Assembly: GCF_024339125.1 (NCBI RefSeq)
Contig: NZ_CP101417.1
Coordinates: 2,801,001 to 2,865,000, forward strand
Length of the DNA: 64,000 nt
DNA from: Xanthomonas hortorum
GTDB taxonomy: Bacteria > Pseudomonadota > Gammaproteobacteria > Xanthomonadales > Xanthomonadaceae
Direction of reading: 5' to 3'
Of this stretch, positions 53,282 to 63,254 are shown piece by piece; the first letter of the stretch is position 1, and the number at the start of each line of letters is the position of its first letter. The notes under the pieces are model-generated. The model was not told where the DNA came from. It did no database searches and worked only from the letters and a program-made list of their open reading frames with translations. A program made the position numbers and the translations under genes.

Positions 53282-54589
53282 TCAGGTGCCCGGTGCGTCG
53301 AGTCGGTGGATGCGGCCGGTGACCAGCCACAGCGCGGCCAGCGAGGCCGGCACCAGCGCGGCGACCAGGATGAACATCGGGGCATACGAGGTGGCGGTCA
53401 TCACCGGGACCAGCCAGGTGGTGATCAAGGTGCCGGCCACCGCGGCCATGCCGCCGATGCCGGCCAGCGAGCCGACCGATTTACCGGCGAACAGATCGCC
53501 CGGCAGGGTCTGGATATTGCCGATGGCGATCTGGAAGCCGAACAGCACCGCGGCAATCGTCAGCACCGCCATGCGCGGGTCGGCCGCCTGCACGGCGCCG
53601 AGCAGCGCCGGCGCCATGATGGCCCCGCCCAGGGTGATGGTCCATTTGCGCGCGCGGTCCACGCTCCAGCCGGCCGCGATCAGCCGCCCGGACAGCCAGC
53701 CGCCGCACAGGCTGCCCAGCATTGCGCCGACGAACGGCACCCAGGCGAACGCGCCGATCTGCTTGATGTCGAAGTGGAAGGTCTCGGCCAGGTAGATCGG
53801 CAGCCACGACACGAACAGCCACCAGATCGGGTCCAGGAAGAACCGCGCCAGCACGATCCCCCAGCTTTGCCGGTGCGACATCAGCTGGCGCAGCGTGGGC
53901 AGGTAGGCCGGCGGCGGCGCGCTGCCGGCCTCGGGCGCATCCAGGATCAAGGCACGCTCGGCCGCGTTGACCCAGGGATGCCGGTCCGGCCCGGCGCGGT
54001 AGATCACCAGCCACGGCAGCAACCACAGCATGCCGAGCACGCCGATCAGCACGAACGTGCCCTTCCAGCCGAACGACAGGAACAGCAGCGCGATCAGCGG
54101 CGCCGAGACGATCGCGCCGATGGAGGCGCCGGCATTGAAGATGCCCTGCGCCAACGCACGCTCGCGCGCGGGAAACCATTCCGCATTGGCCTTGACCGCG
54201 CCCGGCCAGGCGCCGGCTTCGCTGATGCCCAGCAGTGCGCGCACTACCGAGAACGCCATGATGGAGTGCGTGACCGCATGCAGCGCGATGGAGAGTGACC
54301 ACACCGCGATGGACAGGGCAAAGCCGAGCCGGGTGCCGATGATGTCGAACAGCCGCCCGAACACGAACTGCCCGGCGGCATAGAACAGCATGAAGATGGT
54401 GACCAGCAGCGCGTAGTCTTCCTTGGTGGCGCCGATGTCGCGCGAGATCGCCGGCCACATTACCGCCAGCGCGTTGCGGTCGATGTAGTTGATCACCGTG
54501 GCCACCGCGATCAGCGCCACGATCAGCCAGCGCACCGCCGAGCGCTTGCCCGCGGGGCCGGTGCGGGTGGAAGTGGCGGCGGTGCTCAT
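53282..54589 (-). CDS. MFS transporter (ACS/hexuronate family)
   Basis: This 435-residue permease has twelve predicted membrane segments. The family start VINYIDRNALAVMWP (compare the NYxDR motif of the anion:cation symporter family) is clear, then GRLFDIIGTRLGF and GAWPGAVKANAEWFPARERA. Hexuronate and sugar-acid transporters such as ExuT share these. It would carry unsaturated uronates, produced by the PL6 and PL17 lyases, across the inner membrane. Its ATG overlaps the PL17 stop by four bases. Confidence 0.92.
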   Translation of the reverse strand: MSTAATSTRTGPAGKRSAVRWLIVALIAVATVINYIDRNALAVMWPAISRDIGATKEDYALLVTIFMLFYAAGQFVFGRLFDIIGTRLGFALSIAVWSLSIALHAVTHSIMAFSVVRALLGISEAGAWPGAVKANAEWFPARERALAQGIFNAGASIGAIVSAPLIALLFLSFGWKGTFVLIGVLGMLWLLPWLVIYRAGPDRHPWVNAAERALILDAPEAGSAPPPAYLPTLRQLMSHRQSWGIVLARFFLDPIWWLFVSWLPIYLAETFHFDIKQIGAFAWVPFVGAMLGSLCGGWLSGRLIAAGWSVDRARKWTITLGGAIMAPALLGAVQAADPRMAVLTIAAVLFGFQIAIGNIQTLPGDLFAGKSVGSLAGIGGMAAVAGTLITTWLVPVMTATSYAPMFILVAALVPASLAALWLVTGRIHRLDAPGT

Positions 54590-56829
54590 TGCGCACCTGC
54601 GGCGCGATCGAAGCGCGCGTAGCCGCCGCGCCAGCTGTAGCGCTGACCGGCGGCCTGTACTTGGTGGCTGCGTTGTGCATCGGCGTCGTCGGCCACCGCC
54701 AGCGCGATGCGCTGGCCGCCGACCAGGGTGAGCACGATCACCTCGGCATCGTCGCCGCGCACGCGCTCGATGGCGCGGATGCGGCTGTTGGCCCCATGCA
54801 CGTATTCGGCAGTGCCGTTGTATTCGCCATGCGGTTCCAGCACGCCGAAGAAGCTGACATTGGCCTGCCCATCGACGCGCTGGATCAGCGCTGGCTCGCG
54901 GCGCAGATTGAAGTTCGGGTCGTTGGCGCCGCTTTCCACCAGCAACGCACGCGCAGGCGCGCTGCTGCCGAAGCGGTAGCTGTAAAAACGACCGGCGAGC
55001 AGCCAGCTCAGGCTGCGCGTGTCGGTGCTCGCGTCGCTGGAGGCGTCCACCCACAGATGCTGGTAGCCGTTGGCCTTGCCCAGCACCACACGTTGCGTCA
55101 GTGCGCGCTCTGCGGTGAAGCCGACCTGCATGATCTGCCCGTTGAAGTGCAGCGGCAGGTCGTAACGTGCCGGAGCGCTGGCGGTGACGCGCAGCAGGTC
55201 GACCACCACCGGCAGGCGCAGCTCCGGGTGCGACAGCAGCGCCTGGGTGCGGGTGAAGCTGACCCCGTCGTAGGCCTGCTGCATGCGCGCCGACACGATC
55301 TGGGTGTCGGCAGTGCTGGCGAACAGCAGCTGCGTCGGCGCATGTTGCTCGCCCACCTTCCAGTCGCCGTTGAAGTGGCTGGTCTCGTTCACCACCAGCG
55401 TGTTGTGCGCAACGGTCTGCTTGGCCCAGCTGGTGTTCTCCGGCAGATAGATGCCGCCGGCCTTGGCTTCCACGTTCAAGAAGCGCGCCGCGCCATAGTC
55501 GGTGACCACGCGCTGGCCGTTGTCGTAGAACAGCCAGTTCAACTTGTCGAAATGGCCGTGGCCCATGCCTTGCGAGGTGTTCTTCATCACCAGCGTCTGG
55601 CCGTCTTCGCCGCCGCCGCGCAGGATCGCCAGTGCGCCCTGGTCGCCCTGTGCGCCATCGCGCAGCAACACGCTGCCGAAGGCGAACGGTTGGGCGCGGC
55701 CCTGCGCGAGCGCGCTGGCCACGGCCAGGCCTTCGGGCGTGAGCAGCACGCGGCGCTGGCGTTGTGCGATGGACAGCAGCTGCGCATCGTGGGTCTGCGC
55801 GTAGGCGATGCCGATGCCGGCCACCAGTTCTTCGGTATCCAGGCCCTTGTCGAGGATGGCGTCGTTGATCGGGAAGAAATAGCCGCCGTAGCTGCTCTGC
55901 ACCAGGCTATTTACGGCCTTGAGCAGCACGCCGTCGCGGCGCTGGAAGATGCGCTGCTGCGGCTGGTTGCGTGCGATCGCGTTGGCGAACAGCACGAACG
56001 GCGCCAGGGCATAGCGTTGGTAATACGGGCCTTCGGCGTAGTAGCCGTCCGGCGAGAACAGCTGGTCCACCTGCGCCAGGAAGCCGGCCTTGCCATCGCG
56101 CTTGCTGCCGCGCAGCGCCTTGTCCACCAACGCCTGATCGCGCAGCACATAGCCGGTCATGCCGACTGCGGCCACCGCCCAGGTGGCGTGGTTGTGGATC
56201 TTGTCGAAGTTGTCGGCGCTTTCGTCGCACAGGAAGTGCGCCATGCGCGCGAACACATCGCGGTCGATGGTGGCGCGGTCCTGCGCGCTGAGCGTGTCGC
56301 GGATGGCGTCGTAGCCCTGGCTTGCGTAGACCAGCCACACCGAGTCGTTCAAGGATTGCCAGAACAGCCGCCCCGGCACCTGGCCGCGCCCGGCGGGGTG
56401 TGTGCCCAGCGTGGGATACAGGCGTGCGTAAGCCAGCAGCACGTCGCGCGCGTAGTCGGCGTAGGCGCGATCGCCGGTGAGCCGGTACAGCGCGCCGGCC
56501 GCCTGGATGGTCTGGTAGTTACGTTTGTGCTGCTCGTGGCTGGCGCCGCCGCCGGGATCCCTGGGCACCGGCACGTCCACGCCTGCCTTCATCGCCGCGC
56601 GCACGCTGGCTTCGGCGCGCGCCTGTTCGCGGGCGAACAACGGCAGCCTGGCGCCATCGCTGGCCATGTCGCGCCATTGCTGTGCGGTCACCAGCACCGG
56701 TGCGGCATCGGTCGCGCGCTGTTGCGGCTGCGCCGCTTGCTCGGCCGCAGGTGACGGGGCGGCGATGCAGGGCAGGGCGCTGCCGGCGCCGACCAGGACC
56801 AGCAGCAACAGGCGGGTGGAACGGGTCAT
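54586..56829 (-). CDS. Polysaccharide lyase family 17-type (heparinase II/III-like) oligoalginate lyase
   Basis: This 747-residue protein has a signal peptide (TRSTRLLLLVLVGAGSAL). The N-terminal alpha/alpha barrel contains FDKIHNHATWAVA with the Asn/His catalytic pair (near residue 210) and SPDGYYAEGPYYQRYAL with the catalytic Tyr. The C-terminal heparinase II/III-like beta domain has SQGMGHGHFDKLNW and HNTLVVNET. PL17 enzymes release single unsaturated uronates from oligoalginate in an exo manner. It overlaps PL6 upstream and the MFS gene downstream, four bases each, indicating one tightly coupled operon. Confidence 0.9.
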   Translation of the reverse strand: MTRSTRLLLLVLVGAGSALPCIAAPSPAAEQAAQPQQRATDAAPVLVTAQQWRDMASDGARLPLFAREQARAEASVRAAMKAGVDVPVPRDPGGGASHEQHKRNYQTIQAAGALYRLTGDRAYADYARDVLLAYARLYPTLGTHPAGRGQVPGRLFWQSLNDSVWLVYASQGYDAIRDTLSAQDRATIDRDVFARMAHFLCDESADNFDKIHNHATWAVAAVGMTGYVLRDQALVDKALRGSKRDGKAGFLAQVDQLFSPDGYYAEGPYYQRYALAPFVLFANAIARNQPQQRIFQRRDGVLLKAVNSLVQSSYGGYFFPINDAILDKGLDTEELVAGIGIAYAQTHDAQLLSIAQRQRRVLLTPEGLAVASALAQGRAQPFAFGSVLLRDGAQGDQGALAILRGGGEDGQTLVMKNTSQGMGHGHFDKLNWLFYDNGQRVVTDYGAARFLNVEAKAGGIYLPENTSWAKQTVAHNTLVVNETSHFNGDWKVGEQHAPTQLLFASTADTQIVSARMQQAYDGVSFTRTQALLSHPELRLPVVVDLLRVTASAPARYDLPLHFNGQIMQVGFTAERALTQRVVLGKANGYQHLWVDASSDASTDTRSLSWLLAGRFYSYRFGSSAPARALLVESGANDPNFNLRREPALIQRVDGQANVSFFGVLEPHGEYNGTAEYVHGANSRIRAIERVRGDDAEVIVLTLVGGQRIALAVADDADAQRSHQVQAAGQRYSWRGGYARFDRAAGAQ

Positions 56830-59018
56830 AGCAGGGGCTCCGCTGCGTCGGCGCGCAACGCCGGAGTGCCGACGAACTGGTTGCCGCTGGCGATGAGGTT
56901 GGGCGTGCCGGTGGTGTGCTGCGCCAGGATCGCGGCACTGTCGAGGAACCGGTTATTGCGCAGCGCAATGCGCTGTACGCCGTGCAGGCGCAACGACGCA
57001 CCCGCAGGGTGGCCGACCTGCACGAAGTGCGAGTCGCTCACCTGCAGCACCGGGCCGAAGGTGCTTTCGTCGCGGCCACCGCGATACAGGTCCAGCACCG
57101 GCCCGGCGACGCGGTGGAACTGCGACTGCCGCACGGTCACCTGTTCGACGTTGTAGGTGCCACGGTCGTCGGTCTCGGCGTGCGCGGACAGCACCCGGCC
57201 GGAGACGTCCTCGACCAGCAGCCGGTCCAGCAGGATGTGGTCGGCCAGGCTGCCCTTGCCGAGTGCGATGACATCGAAGCCGGGGTGCGCGTCCAGATGA
57301 TGCAGGTGGGTGTCGCGCAGCGTGAGCTGGTACTGCGCCACGGCGGTGCCGGGCTTGGTGCGGATGACCGCGTTGCCCGGCCGCGCGGGCGCGGCGCGAC
57401 CGTCGATCTCGAGCCGGGCCAGGCTGAGCGAGCCGCCGGGTGCGATCTGGAACAGCGCCGGTTGCGAAAAGCGGATCCGCGCGCGGCCGTGTGGCGGGCC
57501 TTCCAAGGTTAATGGGCGGTCCACGTCGAGAATGTCATCGACCTGGTAGCGCCCTGCATCCAGTTGCAGGCGATCGCCGGGGCCGGCCTGCGCTACGGCG
57601 TCGCTCAGGCTGGCCGGGCCCGGTCGCACGCGCGTGCGGCGGCCGCTGTCGGTCACCGCTTGCGGCGCCTGCTTGGGGTACCAGCTCACGCCCACCTGTG
57701 CGCGCGCGATGTAGCTCAGCGCCGGGTCGGCACCGACGCCAGTGGCGTTGTCGGCCACCAGCAAGCCGGTGCTGGCGCGGGTCATCGTCACCTGGCGGCT
57801 GTTGACGCCGCCGGGCAGGCGGGTGGAGGCCAGCGGGCTTTGCAGGTTGCTGGCAAACGCAATGCCGGAGAGATCGCCCAGCACGCGCACCGGGTCGTTG
57901 GCGGCGACGATCAGGTTGCCGGCAAAGCGGCTGTTGATCGGTGCGGCGGTGCGCTCGGCATCCATGCCGGCACCGAAGAACAGCTGGTTGACGGTCACGA
58001 AGGTGTTGCGCTCGATGCGCGCCTGGTCCACCTGCACGTAGCGGTTGGCGGGCGAGTTGGGCACCCCGTACATGATGCTCAGTGCTGACGAATAGCCATC
58101 GCCGGCCAGGTTTTCCAGATAGTTGTGGCGCACGGTCTGCTTGCGGTTGATCACGCGGATGCCGCCGGTGTCGGCCTTGCCGTCGCCGAAGAAGACGTTG
58201 CGCTCGACCAGGTTGCCATCGCCATGCCGCAGCACCAGCGCGCCGCGCGACTGCTTGAACACATTGCCACGGTAGGTGTTGCCGCCGGACTTGTTGGAGA
58301 CCACCTCCACCTCGCCGTCGCAGCCTTCGAACCAGTTGTTGTCCACCACCGAGTTGGAGGCGCTGTCGGCATCGCTGCTGGTGCCGATGCGTAGCGTCTC
58401 GCCGCCATTGGCGCCCAGGTTGGGGCGTGGCCCGAACCAGTTGTGGTCGATGCGATGGCGGTTGTCCAGGCCCTGGGTGGCGTCGCGCACCACCACCAGG
58501 GTGGGGCCGGCATTGGTCTTGCCGACCAGCTGGTTGTGGTCGAAGCGGTTGTCGCTGTCGTACAGCGCCACCCAGTTGTCCGAGTCGCTGCGAGTGGGCT
58601 TGCTGAAGCCGTCCACCACCACCCCGGTGATGCGGCTGTGGCGCGCGCGTTCCTTGCTGGAGATGCGGTACGACAGCACCGCATCGCCCGGGCTGTGGCC
58701 GTCGCGGAACACCAGGTTGGACACCACCAGGTAGGTGCCGGCCATGCGCAGGTCGGAGGTGCCGCTGATGATCACCTTGCCGGGCGTTTGCGCGGTGAGG
58801 GTGATCGGCTGCTCGGCGGTGCCTTGCCCGCGCAGCACGATGGCGAAATCCCGCCACTGCCCATCGGCCAGCACGATGCGATCGCCGGCACGCAGCGCGG
58901 CCGCCGCCACGGCGTACTCGCTCTGGTCGTGCACCAGGTACGCGGTGGCCTGGGCCGAGCCGATCCAGGCAGGCGCACATAGCAGCAACAGGCAGGCAAG
59001 GGAGACGGGGGATCGCAT
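56826..59018 (-). CDS. Polysaccharide lyase family 6 alginate lyase
   Basis: This is a 730-residue secreted right-handed beta-helix protein. The signal peptide covers residues 1-25. The N-terminal half is the PL6 (chondroitinase B-like) catalytic domain: TAQTPGKVIISGTSDLRMAG, DNWVALYDSDNRFDHN, the substrate/calcium groove segment NGGETLRIGTS, and EVVSNKSGGNTYRGN. The C-terminal half is a second beta-helix, as in two-domain PL6 enzymes. It cleaves alginate by beta-elimination outside the cytoplasm. It is first in the minus-strand operon and divergent from the TonB-dependent receptor. Confidence 0.92.
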   Translation of the reverse strand: MRSPVSLACLLLLCAPAWIGSAQATAYLVHDQSEYAVAAAALRAGDRIVLADGQWRDFAIVLRGQGTAEQPITLTAQTPGKVIISGTSDLRMAGTYLVVSNLVFRDGHSPGDAVLSYRISSKERARHSRITGVVVDGFSKPTRSDSDNWVALYDSDNRFDHNQLVGKTNAGPTLVVVRDATQGLDNRHRIDHNWFGPRPNLGANGGETLRIGTSSDADSASNSVVDNNWFEGCDGEVEVVSNKSGGNTYRGNVFKQSRGALVLRHGDGNLVERNVFFGDGKADTGGIRVINRKQTVRHNYLENLAGDGYSSALSIMYGVPNSPANRYVQVDQARIERNTFVTVNQLFFGAGMDAERTAAPINSRFAGNLIVAANDPVRVLGDLSGIAFASNLQSPLASTRLPGGVNSRQVTMTRASTGLLVADNATGVGADPALSYIARAQVGVSWYPKQAPQAVTDSGRRTRVRPGPASLSDAVAQAGPGDRLQLDAGRYQVDDILDVDRPLTLEGPPHGRARIRFSQPALFQIAPGGSLSLARLEIDGRAAPARPGNAVIRTKPGTAVAQYQLTLRDTHLHHLDAHPGFDVIALGKGSLADHILLDRLLVEDVSGRVLSAHAETDDRGTYNVEQVTVRQSQFHRVAGPVLDLYRGGRDESTFGPVLQVSDSHFVQVGHPAGASLRLHGVQRIALRNNRFLDSAAILAQHTTGTPNLIASGNQFVGTPALRADAAEPLL

Positions 59019-59280
59019 CGGGATGCTCCTGGACGCTGGCGCGTCGGTGATGGCCGAGGGTAACAGTGCAGGCTGGATCGTAAACCAAAATCGTAGTCCA
59101 GTTGCTTGCTATTGAAGCGCGTGTAACGTCGGATGTCATGCTGCGTGCGCACAAATTATTTCGCAAAATTGGCCTAATCAGGTGGCCCGCTCGGCAAATC
59201 GAGGAAATGATTGACTTGGCGTTTATCCGCGTGGAGTCTCCGCAATGCCCGATTTCGGGCATCCTTTGGGAGGAGGAATT
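59019..59280. promoter_or_regulatory. Divergent promoter region, PL6 operon / TonB receptor
   Basis: These 262 bases are more AT-rich than the flanking genes and must hold both promoters. ATTGGCCTAATCAGGTGG (59168-59185) is a partly palindromic site (CCT-AATC-AGG) that could serve the nearby FadR-type regulator. This is a guess from position and symmetry only. Confidence 0.45.
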
Positions 59281-62163
59281 GTGTGGTATTTAAAAATAGT
59301 CCAATCATCTAGACCAATTAGCCGTAACGTCTTGGCTCAGGCGCTGCTGGGCGCCCTTGTATTGGCAAGTGCACAAGCGGCTGCCCAGCAAACCGATGCT
59401 GCCCAGGCGCCGCCGCAGCAAGCACCCACCACGCTGGACCAGGTCAAGGTCACCGGCATCCGCAGCTCGATCCAGTCGTCCATCGACGGCAAGCGCGAGC
59501 AGACGGTGGTGGCCGACGTGCTGTCGGCCGAGGACATCGGCGACCTGCCGGCGCTGTCGATCGGCGAGGCGATCGAGACCATCACCGGTGCGGCCACGCA
59601 CCGCGAAAAAGGCGGCGCCTCGGAGATTTCCATCCGTGGCCTGGGGCCGTTCCTGGGCTCGGCCACCTTCAACGGGCGCGAGGCCAGCAACGGCAGCGGC
59701 GACCGCTCGGTGAACTTCAACCAGTTCCCCTCCGAACTCATCAACACCGTGGCGATCTACAAGACCCAGCGCGCCGACTTCGTCGAAGGCGGCATCGCCG
59801 GCACGGTCAACATGCAGACCGTGCGGCCGCTGGAATTCGGCAAGCGCCGTGTGCAGCTGGACGGGCGGGCGACCTATGCCGATGGCGACAGCAAGTTGCG
59901 CGACGCCGATGGCGTGGGTTGGCGCGGCACCGTCAGCTACCTGGACCAGTTCGACCTGCGCGGAGCCGGCAAACTCGGGGTCTCGCTCGGCCTGCAGCGG
60001 CTGGAGGGCACCAACCCGGAAGAAGTGATGAGCAGCAGCTCCACCTGGACGGCCTGCAACGCCAATGAAGTGGTGGGCGCCAGCCGCAACTGCACCGCCG
60101 TAACCCCGGCGCAGGTGCGGGCGGGCACGCCGTATTATCTGGCGCCCGGCAGCCGCGTATACCGCCAGATCAGCGAACACGATCAACGCGACGCGGCCTT
60201 TGCCGCGCTGCAATGGCGGCCGTTCGACGGCCTGGATGTGGCACTGGATTACCAGGACTCGCAGCGCACCGTCACCGAAGACCGCGCCGAGCTCAATTTC
60301 TCCGAGACCTTGCGCAACCTCAACAACCGCCAGGTGGGCGACAACGGCGCCTTGCTCGGCCACACCGGCAGTAGCACGGTGGAGTCCTCCACCGACTACA
60401 AGGTGCGCGACGAGCAGTATCGCGGTGGCGGGCTACGCGTGGAATGGCGCCCGAACGCGGCCTGGATGCTGTCCACCGACCTGTCGTATTCGCGCACCGA
60501 GCGCAGCGAGATCGACCGCCTGATGCGGCTGCGCTCCAACGCCACCGACATCAACGGCAACCGCGTGCCCGGGATCAACGGGCAACGCGTGGACTACACC
60601 TATACCTATGCCGGCGATGTGCCGGGGATCGTCGTCGATCCTGCGTTCGACCTGAACAACCCGGACAATTTCAGCGCGGCCGCGCGCGCGCGCCGCGACG
60701 AGTTGCGCCGCGCGCACACCATCCGGGCCTGGCGTTTCGATGGCGCCTTCACCCCGGAAAGCGGGCTGCTCACCTCCATCAAGGGCGGCGTGCGCCTGTC
60801 CGAGGCGACCTACCGCGACCTGGACGACCGCGTCGAGCGCAACGTCACCGATGCGGCCACGATCCGCGCCGCCAACCTGGCCTGCCGGCAACCGTTTCCG
60901 CAGGAGGATTTCCTCTCCGGCGCCAGCGGCAACACCATCCAGCAGTGGGCCACCTTCGACAGCCGCTGTCTGTTTAGCGCCATCACCGGCGTGGACGACA
61001 CCGGTCGCAATGCCGACTCGCGCGGCACCGCCGACGCCGATGTGGAAGAAAAGACCCGCGCGCTGTATGTGATGGGCGAGTTCGCCAGCACGCTGTTCGG
61101 GCTGCCGCTGGATGGCAACCTGGGCGTGCGCTGGGTGCGCACGGATGTGAGCTCGGTGGGATTGCGCGGCGAGCTGGACGTGGTCGACAACCCTGACGGC
61201 ACCATCCAGCTGGTGGAAACCGGGCGCTTCGCCGCGCAGACGGTGCGTGCGTCCAACCGCGTGTTCCTGCCCAGCTTCAATGCCAACATCGGCCTCACCG
61301 AACAGACCCAGCTGCGCTTCGGGCTGTACCGGGCCATGGCGCGCCCGGATCTGGTGGCGCTGTCTGCCGGGCGCACCTTCATCCTGGAACCGGGGACAGA
61401 ATTCAATAGCGTCGGCGAGGCGATCGGCAGCATCACCGCCACCGGCAACCCGCGCACGCGGCCGCTGTTGTCGTCCAATGCGGACGTGTCGCTGGAGTGG
61501 TATCCCAATGCCGACTCCCTGCTCAGCGCCGCGGTGTACTACAAGCAGTTCACCGGTGGCGCAGTGCCCACGGTGGTGGACGAGCGCTTCGTCATCGACG
61601 GCACGTCGGTGGTGGTGCCGGTGGTACAGGACGTCACCACCCGGCAAAAGAGCGATCTCACCGGGCTGGAGCTGACCGGCACCCACCGCTTCTCCTACCT
61701 GCCGGCGCCGTTCGACGGCCTGGGCGTCAAGCTGAGCTACAACTACGCCGATTCCAACTACAAGACCCAGGATCTGCGCCTGGGCGACCAGGTCGATCCG
61801 GAAACCGGCCTGGTGAGCAGCGGCATCGTCGCGCCGGCCAATATCTTCGGCCTGTCGCGGCACGTGTTCTCCAGCCAGCTGTATTACGCCATCGGCGCGG
61901 TCGACCTGCAGGCCATCTACAAGTACCGCTCCGAGTATTTCCAGAAGTTCGTCGGCGCCCCGGCGCAGAACCGCTACGTGCGCGACAGCGGCACCCTGGA
62001 CCTGCGTGCCAGCTACCGCTTCAATGCGCAGCTGTCGGTGTCGCTGGAGGCATCCAACCTGACCAACGAGCCGCGCATCTCCGACATGCCGGTGCCCGGC
62101 AGCTTCCGTGAGTACAACACTTACGGGCGACGCTATTATTTGGGGGTGCGCTACCGGTTCTAG
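59281..62163 (+). CDS. TonB-dependent receptor (oligosaccharide uptake)
   Basis: This outer-membrane receptor of 960 residues has a signal region ending AQAAAQQ. The TonB-box/plug start is DQVKVTGIRSSIQSSIDGKR. The plug domain is in the first 200 residues (SIRGLGPFLGSATFNGR, FVEGGIAGTVNMQTVRPL). The 22-strand barrel ends in the outer-membrane signature YYLGVRYRF with terminal Phe. The start at the GTG (59281) has GGAGGAGG just upstream; an earlier in-frame codon at 59245 is less likely. Divergence from PL6 and proximity to the GntR regulator make alginate oligomers its probable cargo. Confidence 0.92.
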   Translation: MWYLKIVQSSRPISRNVLAQALLGALVLASAQAAAQQTDAAQAPPQQAPTTLDQVKVTGIRSSIQSSIDGKREQTVVADVLSAEDIGDLPALSIGEAIETITGAATHREKGGASEISIRGLGPFLGSATFNGREASNGSGDRSVNFNQFPSELINTVAIYKTQRADFVEGGIAGTVNMQTVRPLEFGKRRVQLDGRATYADGDSKLRDADGVGWRGTVSYLDQFDLRGAGKLGVSLGLQRLEGTNPEEVMSSSSTWTACNANEVVGASRNCTAVTPAQVRAGTPYYLAPGSRVYRQISEHDQRDAAFAALQWRPFDGLDVALDYQDSQRTVTEDRAELNFSETLRNLNNRQVGDNGALLGHTGSSTVESSTDYKVRDEQYRGGGLRVEWRPNAAWMLSTDLSYSRTERSEIDRLMRLRSNATDINGNRVPGINGQRVDYTYTYAGDVPGIVVDPAFDLNNPDNFSAAARARRDELRRAHTIRAWRFDGAFTPESGLLTSIKGGVRLSEATYRDLDDRVERNVTDAATIRAANLACRQPFPQEDFLSGASGNTIQQWATFDSRCLFSAITGVDDTGRNADSRGTADADVEEKTRALYVMGEFASTLFGLPLDGNLGVRWVRTDVSSVGLRGELDVVDNPDGTIQLVETGRFAAQTVRASNRVFLPSFNANIGLTEQTQLRFGLYRAMARPDLVALSAGRTFILEPGTEFNSVGEAIGSITATGNPRTRPLLSSNADVSLEWYPNADSLLSAAVYYKQFTGGAVPTVVDERFVIDGTSVVVPVVQDVTTRQKSDLTGLELTGTHRFSYLPAPFDGLGVKLSYNYADSNYKTQDLRLGDQVDPETGLVSSGIVAPANIFGLSRHVFSSQLYYAIGAVDLQAIYKYRSEYFQKFVGAPAQNRYVRDSGTLDLRASYRFNAQLSVSLEASNLTNEPRISDMPVPGSFREYNTYGRRYYLGVRYRF

Positions 62164-62247
62164 CGTCGCTTACCGGCGCGGCTTTTGCTGCGCCACCTGT
62201 CCGGCACCCGCGTGCCGGGCCGATCACCTTGAGGGTTTGAGTCGCCG

Positions 62248-62991
62248 ATGTCCGAAAACCGCCTGTACCACTCCGTTGCCGCCAAGATCCGCGCGTTGAT
62301 CGACACGGGCGAGTTCCCGGTCGGCTCGCGCCTGCCGGGCGAGCGCGAGTTGGCCGAGCGCTTCGGCGTCAGCCGGGTGACCGTGCGCGAGGCCGAGATC
62401 GCACTGGAGGCGCAGGGCCGCATCGTGATCAAGATCGGCTCGGGCGTGTACGTCAAGCCACGCCTGGCCTCGGACGAGGGCGCGTTGCCGGATGTCAGCG
62501 CGTTCGAGCTGACCGCCGCGCGCGCGGTGATCGAGGCGGAGGCGGCCGCATTGGCGGCCAGCCACATCACCGATGCGGAACTGGACGAATTGCGCGGCAT
62601 GATCCAGGCGCTGTCGGCGCCGGGGCTCAGCGATGCGGCCGCTGCCGAATACGACCGCGCATTCCACCTGGCGATCGCGCGGATCAGCGGCAACCCGGTG
62701 GTGGCGCATTGCGTGCAGTTGATCTGGCGCATGCGCAACGAATTGCCGCGCGTGCGTGAGGTGTACGCGCGGGTCTGCCACGACGACGGCGCCACCCGCG
62801 TGGACGAGCACACCGCCATCTTGCAGGCCCTGCAGCAACGCGACCCGGTGGCGGCGCGCACGGCCATGCGCAACCACTTCCAGCGCCTGTTCGAATCCAT
62901 GCTGGAAGCGACCGAAAGCGATGCACTGGCGGAAATCCGCCGACGCACCCAGCAGGACCGTGCGCACTTCATGGCGGCCACGCGCACCTGA
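62248..62991 (+). CDS. FadR-subfamily GntR regulator
   Basis: This 247-residue regulator has the GntR winged helix (residues 5-73: SRLPGERELAERFGVSRVTVREAEIALE). The FCD ligand domain has metal-binding positions in EYDRAFHLAIARISGN and DEHTAILQALQQRD. The subgroup commonly controls sugar-acid (hexuronate) use with the acid or its derivative as inducer. It is 84 bases after the TonB receptor in the same direction and next to the alginate-type operon, so it probably represses both until oligomers or KDG appear. Confidence 0.92.
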   Translation: MSENRLYHSVAAKIRALIDTGEFPVGSRLPGERELAERFGVSRVTVREAEIALEAQGRIVIKIGSGVYVKPRLASDEGALPDVSAFELTAARAVIEAEAAALAASHITDAELDELRGMIQALSAPGLSDAAAAEYDRAFHLAIARISGNPVVAHCVQLIWRMRNELPRVREVYARVCHDDGATRVDEHTAILQALQQRDPVAARTAMRNHFQRLFESMLEATESDALAEIRRRTQQDRAHFMAATRT

Positions 62992-63254
62992 GTGCATGTG
63001 ATGGTTTGTTGGACGCGCTGCGTCGGCCGCTAGCGGCACAGGTTTCGTGCCGCTGCCGCTCGATCCTCCGAAGACACATCTTCCAGTCAGCTAGACGCGC
63101 CGTCTGCGCTGGTTCGGCACCACGGACACGCGGCTGATCTGATTGTTGCGCCAGCGGTCGCCGCGGACGCTGCAGCGATAACACGCTGCAGGCGCGTCCG
63201 CCCTCAGGCAGATGGCTCCACCTGAGGGGCGCACGGGCACCTGCGGTGCAGGCC

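Noticed and set aside
51280-53385. Extended reading frame for the SGNH gene
   Set aside because: The first 300 codons lie over the SDR gene in a wrong frame. The signal peptide and AAAGGAGT site place the start at 52458.
53282-55054. Extended reading frame for the MFS gene
   Set aside because: The extra upstream part is antisense-like low-complexity Arg/His protein inside PL17. The true start is at 54589 with NYIDR soon after.
54589-56754. Long plus-strand ORF opposite PL17
   Set aside because: Shadow of the high-GC PL17 gene; its sequence is rich in His, Gln and Arg as antisense frames here always are.
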